A stretch of DNA of 64,000 nucleotides from Aquila chrysaetos chrysaetos. Lineage: Eukaryota > Chordata > Aves > Accipitriformes > Accipitridae. Below are positions 56,821-64,000 of this stretch, piece by piece. The stretch is from assembly GCF_900496995.4 (NCBI RefSeq), contig NC_044023.1, positions 22,390,453 through 22,454,452 on the forward strand, in the 5' to 3' direction. The notes below the pieces were generated by a model that had not been told where the DNA came from, did no database searches, and saw nothing but the letters and a program-made list of their open reading frames with translations. The first letter of the stretch is position 1. Each line of letters opens with the position of its first letter. Both the position numbers and the translations under genes were made by a program.

Positions 56821-56968
56821 ATGTGGGCTGAGGCGTTGGTTCTGCCCTGCAGGGCCGGGCTGCGGCTGTTCCCGCCGCTCCGGCTGAGGCACCGAGCGCC
56901 GGGCGCCATGAAGCTGCAGTCCCCTCAGTTCCAGGCTCTCTTCACGCCGGGGCTCCGCAGCGTGGCAG
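56821..56968 (+). CDS. TRNT1: TRNT1 first coding exon: mitochondrial leader and start of catalytic head
   Basis: ATG lies immediately after the acceptor. Residues 1-29 are Arg/Leu-rich without acidic residues after Glu4 ([19 protein letters not shown]), fitting a mitochondrial presequence. Met30 opens [20 protein letters not shown], the start expected for the cytosolic form. It ends phase 1 before GTGAGT. Confidence 0.94.
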
Positions 56969-59900
56969 GTGAGTGCGGCCGGGCCCCGGGTGTGTGGGGG
57001 CCTGAGCAGCGTCCCCAAAGCGTCCCCGCCTGAGGAGGACCAAAATGCCGGCCTGGGGGGGCCGGGCGGGGAACGCAGGCTTTGCACTTTGCGTCCTCTC
57101 GCTGCCGTAGGCGCAGCCCCCGATTCCCCTTACCGGGGAAACGGGAGAGGGGCTTTTGTGGGCCGGTGGTGGGTGCTGAAGGGCAGCCTGGGCAGCTGTT
57201 GTGTTCTGGGAGGTGGGTGCTGCTCTTCAGCTCTGGTTTAACCCCAGCCGGCAGCTAAGCACCACGCAGACGCGCGCTCACTTGGCCCCACACCCAGTGG
57301 GATGGGGGAGAGAATTGGGAAAAGAAGTAAAACTCGTGGGTTGAGGTAAGAACGGTTTAATAGAACAGAAAGGAAGAAACTAATAATGATAATAACAACG
57401 ATGATAAAATGACAATAATAATAATAATAGGATTGGAATATACAAGTGCAATATACAGTGCAATTGCTCACCACCTGCCAGCTGACACCCAGTCAGTTCC
57501 CAAGCAGCGATCCCCCCCAGACCCACTCCCCCCAGTTTATATGCTGGGCATGATGCCACCCGGTATGGAATACCCCTTTGGCCAGTTTGGGTCAGCTGCC
57601 CTGTCTGTGTCCCCTCCCAGCTTCTTGTGCCCCTCCAGCCTTCTTGCTGGCTGGGCATGAGAAGCTGAAAAATCCTTGACTTGGTATAAACACTACTTAG
57701 CAACAACTGAAAACATCAGTGTGTTATCAACGTTCTTCTCATAGTGAACCCAAAACATAGCACTGTACCAGCTTCTGGAAAGAAAATTAACTCTATCCCA
57801 GCCAAAACCAGGACACAGTGTAATTTCAAAATGACTCAAAGGACATGGCGGAGCTCCATTTTCATCAGTTGTTGTGGGGTATTGTGCCTGAAGAAATTGG
57901 GATTCCTGGTTCACTGTGCTCTGCCATAAGTAAACTAAGTGCTTTTCCCTTATCAGCTGCTAACTGCTGAAAATGTTCCACAGCCCAGAGTCCCCCAGTA
58001 TCAATTAGCAACCTGTTAATATTTAGGTTATCAGAAATGCCCCAGAAAAACGTATCAAAAAGGACTGGGAAAATGCATGTGGGTGCTCAGCTGTGTACCT
58101 AATTTGTGCGTTTTTACATGAAGGTGTGAGGTACTTACATATTTGCTGCTTACTGCATATTTGAGTGTGTATTCCCAGATCTGTGATCTTAATTTGTGAA
58201 AAGGTAGGTTATGGCTGACAGCGTGCTATGGTTTTTATTTGAGAGAGTGCTTTATGGTTTTCCTTTCCTTCCCAGAATTGTTTGAGAAGAAGAACTATGA
58301 GCTGAGAATAGCAGGAGGTGCTGTGAGGGATTTACTAAGTGGAATGACACCACAAGATATAGATTTTGCCACTACGGCTACACCAGCAGAGATGAAGGAA
58401 ATGTTCACATCTGCTGGTGTTCGTCTGATCAATAACAAAGGAGAAAAACATGGAACCATTACTGCCAGGGTTAGTTTATGATTTAACTTGGATTTTTTCT
58501 AACTGTACCTGTGAATGTGCGGCATAACCAATAGAAAACTGGTAGCGTGCTCCTTCTTTGTTCAAGTATTGCAGTAAGAGTTTAAATGAGACCATGCTTT
58601 AAAGTATGGAGTGATTTATTTTTTTTATTACTTTTTGCTTGTAGAATTCAATTAATTACTATATTTTAATGCATGTTGCCTCTGCATAACCCATTTGTGC
58701 TGCTGTGTCATCACTAGAAAAGATAATGTAGGCCGCCCACATGTTCAGATAATGTGGGGAAGCTGATCCTAGTGTTTCTTGCTCCTGATTTTGCAAGTCT
58801 TGCTTCCTCTGCCTTGCTCGTTCCTCTGCCTCTTATTCCATCTTCTGCAGGAAGATTTCTGCAGGCTATCTAGAAAATGAATAATGCAAGGATTGTTTTC
58901 AAGTGTTTGTATTTCTTGATTGTCTGCTCTGTATGAAAACATGATTGTGTTGAAGTAACAATGTCTGTGGGATTTTCAGCTCCATGAACAGAATTTTGAA
59001 ATTACTACTCTTAGAATAGATGTTGTCACCGATGGACGACATGCAGAGGTTGAATTCACCACTGACTGGGAAAAGGATGCTGAAAGGAGGGATCTGACTG
59101 TCAATTCCATGTTTTTAGGTAAATTCTTTCAAAAGCAAATATTTAGATGAAACACTGCTTTCTTAAATAAGCCACTAAATTATCTCAGTCTGTTTCAATT
59201 TTTTTGTTTGTACTGCTATCAGCTGAAAGGTCTGTACAAGTATGTGAGATAATCTGACAAACCAGTCAAATCGCACAACTTGTCCTCTGTATTTTCAAAT
59301 GAGAGTGTTTAATCGTGCCAATCATGTTTGTAAATTCCTATTCTTTTTTTTTTTTTTCTTTTTCTAGGTTTGGATGGGATGCTGTATGATTTTTTTAATG
59401 GATATGAAGACTTGAAAACCAAGAAAATTAGATTTGTAGGAAAGGCAAGTGAGAGAATACAAGAAGATTATTTACGAATCCTAAGATATTTCAGGTACTA
59501 GGTTTTGCCTTTCCTAGATAAAGAAATGAAGTAAGCATTGTAGAAGGTTTCAGAAACATGCAAAAAGAGATCAGTGACGTAAAAAGTGTTGTAATTGTCA
59601 TCTTGTTAAGTTTCCTCTAGTATTATAAATTAGAATATTTAACACTGTCATGACATTGATTATCTGAATAGCAGTAATAAATGGAATAACTGTTCTCAGT
59701 CTAACATACAGAGGTTTTATTTGGGCAGGTTTTATGGAAGAATCGCAGAAAAACCTGGTGATCATGAACCTAGTACACTGCAAGCAATTAAAGAAAATGC
59801 CAAAGGTTTGGCTGGAATATCAGGAGAAAGGATTTGGGTGGAACTGAAAAAAATTCTTCTTGGAAACCATGTAAATCATTTGGTTCGACTTATGTACGAG

Positions 59901-61915
59901 CTGGATATTGCCCAATATATAGGTAAAGCGAAATGAAGATATATTTCCTACTCCTGTATCATATACAAACAGAACTGCAGCATGGCAAAGTGAGATAAAA
60001 CTTGTTTTTATCCAGAAAGAAATCAGATTTTTATTTTTTTCCCTGTGTTAACATCCACATTTCTTGTTAACACTCTTCCTTGCACTGTTTTTTGTGTGCA
60101 TTCCTTTAGGACTACCACTTGATGGAAATTTAGAGGAATTTGACAGAGTCACTAAAAGTATTCAAAATCTGTGTCCAAAACCGATGACTGTTCTGACATC
60201 ATTGTTCAAGGTGAAGGATGATGTCACAAACCTCGATCTGAGGCTGAAAATCTCAAAAGAAGAAAAAAACCTTGGCCTTTTTTTAGTGAAGCACCGGCAA
60301 GAGTTAACCAAAGCTACGGGTCCAGAACCACTTAGACCCTATCAGGACTTCATAATGGATGTAAGTGTATTTCATATTGCTTTACTTTTTGTTTTTCACA
60401 GTGAATGGAATTTCCAGTTTTAGAGAGTAGCAGGGATGACGATGCCTAGTGGAAAGAAAGGGCCTTAAAGAGTCAAGTAAGAGCCATTTCATCGGCAGGC
60501 TTGTTTATTGATCTTAGGCAAATTTTTGCCAGGGTTTTAAAGACTATGATATTTTCATCAGAAAGATGGGATGTACTGACAAAAAGTATTAGCCAAATTT
60601 GGATTGCTCCCTGTTTAATATCATCACAGTAACTGGAAGAATATCTTTCTGTGTTATCGATACCAGTTAGGTGGGGTGGGTTGGTTGGTTTGTTTCTCCC
60701 CTTTGTTTTTCCTCTGGAGAGGGGACCAGAAATTAACAAGAGCTATTGTAAACATCCTGGCATGTCTCTGCAACATAAAGTAGAAACTTCAGTATAAAAA
60801 GATTCTTTTCCTTTAGCAGAGTTTAGTTTTGCAAGAGGATAAATAGCGGACATTTCTACTTGGGTTCAAAAGCTTTTTTCTTTGCCATCCAAAATACTGA
60901 GGCTTTAAATTAAGACATTATTTTAAACAAACTAAAAACCCCACCATGTTTCTAGCAGTTCTGAGCACCTTGTGTTCCATAGCAATTTTTTGACTGTATT
61001 TAAAAGCCTACCTCTCAGTCAGGCTGAAAAATGTCATATTCAGTCATCTGAAAGAGAAGTTTCCTCTGAACATACCTAGGGACTGACAGTTTTCTGTACT
61101 GTCCCAGCTGATCTCCCCTTCTGCATTAAAACATGAGACAGGATCTGGACCTCAAGAGACTCCAGCTCTTTTCTGTGAAATTCAGCTCCTTGAATTGCGT
61201 ATTGAAAGCCAGTGCAATTCCTGGAGCATCAGTATGTGTTCTTCGTGAGGCGTTCTGTTAAGTAGGCAACCTGTTACGTTCTTCCACAGCAAAGTTCAAG
61301 TAATTTTCAGCTGAAGTTCTGCACTTTTATTGCAGTACCTGAGACTGAAGGCGAGAGACAGCAGTCTCTGCAGTGAGGCCTGTCTCTCACAGGAAGGGTA
61401 ATAGTTCCTCTCCAGTGTGGAGGTTGAAGATAATGGTTACGGCTATTACCTGGAATTCAAGAAGTCCCAAAGGATCACCCAGAGCCTCCAAGTTAGGACT
61501 GAGTTTTAAAACTTGTGAGGCAGAAGAGATCCTCACTTTCAGAGCTCCAACTTGTTGTCCAGATGTTGCCTAATAAGATGTCATGGGAATAACACAATGT
61601 TGAGCACAGTTTGAGCTGTTTTCTACTGTTTCATAGTGAATCCTCTCTTTTCTTCTTTTCTTTTAGTCTAGGGAAGCTAATACAAATGCCAAGATCTGTG
61701 AGCTTCTAAAATACCAAGGAGAAGAACATCTTTTAAGAGAAATGCAGCAATGGACTGTTCCTTCTTTTCCTGTTAGTGGCCATGATTTAAGAAAACTGGG
61801 TGTGTCTTCTGGAAAAGAAATTGGAACAGCATTACAGCAGCTACGGGATGAATGGAAGAAGAGCGGATACCACATGGATAAAGAAGAACTGTTGAGTTGC
61901 CTGAAGAAGTTGTAA
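56821..61915 (+). CDS. TRNT1: CCA tRNA nucleotidyltransferase 1, complete coding sequence in 7 exons
   Basis: TRNT1 adds the 3'-terminal CCA to cytosolic and mitochondrial tRNAs from CTP and ATP, which is required for aminoacylation. Exons 56821-56968, 58276-58469, 58980-59118, 59368-59494, 59729-59922, 60110-60360 and 61667-61915 join in phase to 433 codons plus stop (human 434). Class II nucleotidyltransferase landmarks are intact: RIAGGAVRD (60-68), the metal-binding DID (77-79), [10 protein letters not shown] (150-159) and the nucleotide-template EDYLR (193-197). An Arg-rich leader precedes a second Met at residue 30 (MKLQSP), as in the human protein. The gene is intact and identification is secure. 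Confidence 0.97.
57234..57815 (-). mobile_element. ERVL-type solo LTR, antisense in TRNT1 intron
   Basis: Read on the minus strand it begins TGTCCTGGTTTTGGCTGGGA and ends near ...GGTTAAACCA, about 580 bp. It contains TATAAA (plus 57536-57541 reversed) and ATTAAA (plus 57356-57361 reversed) about 180 bp apart, and an (AAT)n/TTATTA microsatellite between them. I recognise this as an abundant avian LTR, common to my memory in Neoaves. The last bases at the 57234 side differ from the consensus I recall and no target-site duplication is visible. There is no internal retroviral sequence. Confidence 0.85.
57378..57429. repeat. AAT/GATAAT-rich microsatellite inside the LTR
   Basis: The stretch is built of AAT, GAT and AAC triplets, with a pure (AAT)n core at about 57414-57429. 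It belongs to the R region of the LTR and is likely polymorphic in length. Confidence 0.8.
58276..58469 (+). CDS. TRNT1: TRNT1 exon: nucleotidyltransferase active site
   Basis: It reads [20 protein letters not shown], then [20 protein letters not shown] and [26 protein letters not shown] and the DID metal ligands define the polymerase-beta-like catalytic head. The acceptor is CCTTCCCAG and the donor GTTAGT; phase 1 in, phase 0 out. Confidence 0.97.
58470..58979 (+). other. TRNT1: TRNT1 intron
   Basis: A 0.5-kb AT-rich intron from GTTAGT to GGATTTTCAG. Nothing else is recognisable. Confidence 0.85.
58980..59118 (+). CDS. TRNT1: TRNT1 exon: catalytic head, third strand and [10 protein letters not shown] motif
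   Basis: It reads [20 protein letters not shown], then [20 protein letters not shown] and [16 protein letters not shown] is the ribose-selection motif of the class II family. The acceptor is GGGATTTTCAG and the donor GTAAAT; phase 0 in, phase 1 out. Confidence 0.97.
59368..59494 (+). CDS. TRNT1: TRNT1 exon: neck region with nucleotide-template motif EDYLR
   Basis: It reads [20 protein letters not shown], then [20 protein letters not shown]. EDxxR provides the Asp and Arg that select CTP then ATP in this family. The acceptor is TTTTTCTAG and the donor GTACTA; phase 1 in, phase 2 out. Confidence 0.97.
59729..59922 (+). CDS. TRNT1: TRNT1 exon: neck/body domain
   Basis: It reads [20 protein letters not shown], then [20 protein letters not shown] and [31 protein letters not shown] is a strongly conserved family stretch. 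The acceptor is ATTTGGGCAG and the donor GTAAAG; phase 2 in, phase 1 out. Confidence 0.97.
60110..60360 (+). CDS. TRNT1: TRNT1 exon: body domain
   Basis: It reads [20 protein letters not shown], then [20 protein letters not shown] and [20 protein letters not shown], ending YQDFIMD. An alpha-helical tRNA-binding segment. The acceptor is TTCCTTTAG and the donor GTAAGT; phase 1 in, phase 0 out. Confidence 0.97.
60361..61666 (+). other. TRNT1: TRNT1 last intron
   Basis: A 1.3-kb intron from GTAAGT to a long pyrimidine tract and CTTTTAG. Nothing else is recognisable. Confidence 0.85.
61667..61915 (+). CDS. TRNT1: TRNT1 terminal coding exon: tail domain and stop
   Basis: It reads [20 protein letters not shown], then [20 protein letters not shown] and [20 protein letters not shown], ending LSCLKKL and TAA (61913-61915). 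[18 protein letters not shown] is the conserved tail motif that contacts the tRNA T-arm. Phase 0 in. Confidence 0.97.
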   Translation, partial: SREANTNAKICELLKYQGEEHLLREMQQWTVPSFPVSGHDLRKLGVSSGKEIGTALQQLRDEWKKSGYHMDKEELLSCLKKL

Positions 61916-63319
61916 AATTGAATAATAGTAGAGAACTGTTTGTGCCCTGTTCTAAGTGTAACTGAGATACCAGTAAATACTCTCAGTGTTGTCGCAGCCA
62001 ATATAGCATTTGTCATATTTAAGATCTTCAGACAGCACAGTTCTGTTACTAATTTGTAATTTCTGAAAGGAGAAGTTTAATTTTGTAGTAATGTAAAATA
62101 GTATTTGCCAAGTTCCACAGTCTACTTCTTTTTGTTGAATTTTAATGATAAATATTTAACTACTTTATCTTGACTCTGGGTAATTAGAGGTGACACCAGG
62201 ATTTTTCTCATTCTGACTTTGCTCTATCAAAAAAAAAAAAGTTTTTATCTTCTAGATAAAATCATGGGTGTTTTCTGTGCCTAGGAGAGTGACAAAGTGT
62301 CTAGAAATAATGAGCTCTAACTCTTTTTGTAGTTAAAGCTAGGTACCAGATTGAAATACTCACTCCAGCAGTTCCCAAAGAGTCTTATCATGTAAAACAA
62401 GTCTTTTTTCTATAAAGATTTTTATCTTCCATAATTCCAGAATCAGTTTTAGATTAAAAGGATGACTTAGCTGAGTCAGTATCATGAACTTCTTGTCTCT
62501 TCAGTAGTTTTTCAGTAACTTGTTTATCACTGAGTAACTAAATCCATAGAAAACTGGTGAAGGGCTTCTACAGTATGTTTTCAACTTCCTGTGTGAAACA
62601 TACTATTAATGTTAATAGTAGAGGGGGAGGGAGAGCCAGGGTCCCTGCCTTTCCCCCCTGCTATGTCTGGTAGTTGCCTCTTGATTCCCTTCCTTTTTTT
62701 TTTTCCAAGGGAGGAGGTACAAATAGAATTCAGGTGATGGTGTTGGTGCGCCTAAACAGTGTGAACATCAGCTAAGTCCTGTAGCTCCATCACCTTCAGA
62801 GTACTAAATTAGAGAAATTGCCAGTGCCTTCAGTAACTCTCCACGCATCTTTTCCTGTAAACTCGCAGCAGTGAGACCCAGAGGCATTCACCTCTCTGAT
62901 TTGCCAGCATTCTGTTTAAAGCAGTAGAATTATTTTGGGAAGAATTCCAACATCCCTACTGCTATCACACCAGGTTCTTCCCTGTGTTGCTTCTGTGTTA
63001 ATTATCCATACATTTCTTCTGTCTGAACAGATCTACATTAAAAATGCACTCTGAATGCAGTTCAAAAGGAAATTCTAAATTATTTGCCCCTTCAAAATTA
63101 ATAACATTTTGGAAAGCATGAGAAGTAAAGGGGATTCTCTTTGTTCAGTAGCCATCAATTGCTGCTGTAGAAGATTGGGTTTTGAAGCAGTGCTGTTCTG
63201 GCTGGTCTTAATGAACATGTATTAACAACCCTGGTGTTTTTCGGTGTGCTTTAAAAAAAAACAACAAAAAAACAACAAAGGAATGGCTCTAACCGAGGGC
63301 ATCTCTTGTATATATAAAT

Positions 63320-63325
63320 TTTATT
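63320..63325 (-). terminator. Candidate minus-strand poly(A) signal (possibly CRBN)
   Basis: TTTATT on the plus strand reads AATAAA on the minus strand, only about 36 bp from the plus-strand candidate at 63361. Use by CRBN is inferred from expected gene order only. Confidence 0.35.
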
Positions 63326-63360
63326 GCAGGTTTAAGTTTTCCTACAAAACCATGGTAACT

Positions 63361-63366
63361 AATAAA
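63361..63366 (+). terminator. TRNT1: Candidate TRNT1 poly(A) signal AATAAA
   Basis: A canonical hexamer followed by the GT-rich TGGTTTGGGTTTC within 20 nt, a good cleavage context. Other plus-strand hexamers lie downstream at 63518 and about 63707. Confidence 0.45.
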
Positions 63367-64000
63367 ATGGTTTGGGTTTCATTCTCCTCAGATATCATTT
63401 TGCAACACTAGATGGCAGCAATGCCAGAGCAGTGCCACAAAAAATCGGCATTTTATGCTTTCATATAGCTAACTTCCTAGCTGTTTTTTTTTTTTCCCTA
63501 GGAAGTTCGTTACTTGAAATAAATCATTCTGAAGGTACTTAGGAACTTCAGGAAGACAGCAAGGGAAGAAAAAAAGTGCTGTTTTTTCTCTGTTAATAAG
63601 GCAAAGCTCCTAGGAACATGATGGTGTTTGATTTAATTACATAATTAAATTGAAGCCTCCTTGTGCAGTTTATTGAACTACTGAAATCTTGGGAGGGAGA
63701 CAAGTAATAAAATTTAGCACTATAGTAGACTCTTGTAAAGAACACTTCACAAAAGTGCATCTTTCCAGGCAATGTCTGTGGAGGCAGTAAAATATTAGCA
63801 ACTACACTTTTTGTTACCCAAAATTGTTGTCACGGTTGAACTCCACTTGGAGGGAGGATTTTTAAGGACACAAGCTTGAAACTCTTACAGTCTCCAGCAC
63901 TTCTGAAAAACAGCACAGATTATTCTGAAAGCATCTTAATTAAACAGTCCTGCTTTGAATTCAGTGTAGTTAGCACATTTGTTCAAATAGCTCATTTAAA

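Larger units (their letters stand above)
56969..58275 (+). other. TRNT1: TRNT1 first coding intron
   Basis: A 1.3-kb intron of which nearly half is the antisense LTR at 57234-57815. The rest is GC-rich next to the CpG island, then AT-rich towards the CTTTCCTTCCCAG acceptor. Confidence 0.85.
61916..64000. other. TRNT1 3' UTR and convergent gene end (CRBN expected)
   Basis: No further coding exon is seen on either strand. Plus-strand AATAAA hexamers occur at 63361-63366, 63518-63523 and about 63707-63712, and ATTAAA at 63037-63042. A minus-strand AATAAA (plus TTTATT) lies at 63320-63325. In mammals CRBN lies tail to tail with TRNT1, so the right end may be its 3' UTR; this is inference from gene order, as no CRBN protein sequence is present. 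Confidence 0.5.

Noticed and set aside
62000-64000. CRBN coding sequence at the right end
   Set aside because: No frame on the minus strand matches the CRBN C-terminus as I recall it; only UTR-like sequence is present.
1-64000. CRISPR arrays, operons, toxin-antitoxin or phage modules, tRNA or rRNA genes
   Set aside because: Nothing of the kind is visible. The window is intron-rich animal nuclear DNA; the only array-like repeats are the 77-bp duplication and degenerate minisatellite units.

Overview
This is vertebrate nuclear DNA, almost certainly from a bird. It has multi-exon genes with GT-AG introns, CR1-type LINE remnants, avian-type endogenous retrovirus LTRs and a CpG-island promoter. 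One LTR family looks like one I remember as common in Neoaves, so a neoavian bird is my best guess; the species cannot be fixed. Only short pieces of the long open reading frames are real exons. The exons below were assembled by hand from splice sites, reading phase and recalled family sequences.

Layout. (1) About 1-30,200, plus strand: the 3' half of CNTN4 (contactin-4). Eleven coding exons (13843-28418) encode the sixth Ig domain, four fibronectin type III domains and a GPI-anchor tail; everything left of 13843 appears to be intron. (2) 34,510-50,002, minus strand: a complete IL5RA (interleukin-5 receptor alpha) in ten coding exons. They join in phase into a reading frame of 423 codons plus stop, with signal peptide, cytokine-receptor ectodomain ending in WSDWS, one membrane helix, a proline-rich Box 1 and a C-terminal DDSVF. 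(3) About 53,790-54,610: a decayed CR1 LINE; 55,016-55,169: a 77-bp tandem duplication; about 55,919-56,325: an ERV LTR abutting a CpG island. (4) 56,821-61,915, plus strand: TRNT1, the CCA-adding tRNA nucleotidyltransferase, in seven coding exons (433 codons plus stop), with an antisense LTR in its first coding intron. (5) 61,916-64,000: the TRNT1 3' UTR and probably the 3' end of the next gene, expected from mammalian gene order to be CRBN on the minus strand.

The order CNTN4 > / < IL5RA / TRNT1 > matches human 3p26 as I remember it, which supports all three identifications. The genes are neighbours, not an operon: a neuronal adhesion molecule, a cytokine receptor and a tRNA-maturation enzyme. 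I found no undescribed system. The points most worth a second look are an intact avian IL5RA when the status of avian IL-5 is uncertain, an LTR next to the TRNT1 promoter, a NAGNAG splice acceptor in CNTN4, an exon-like segment resembling the start of the Ig6 exon, and several perfect hairpins or palindromes in non-coding DNA.
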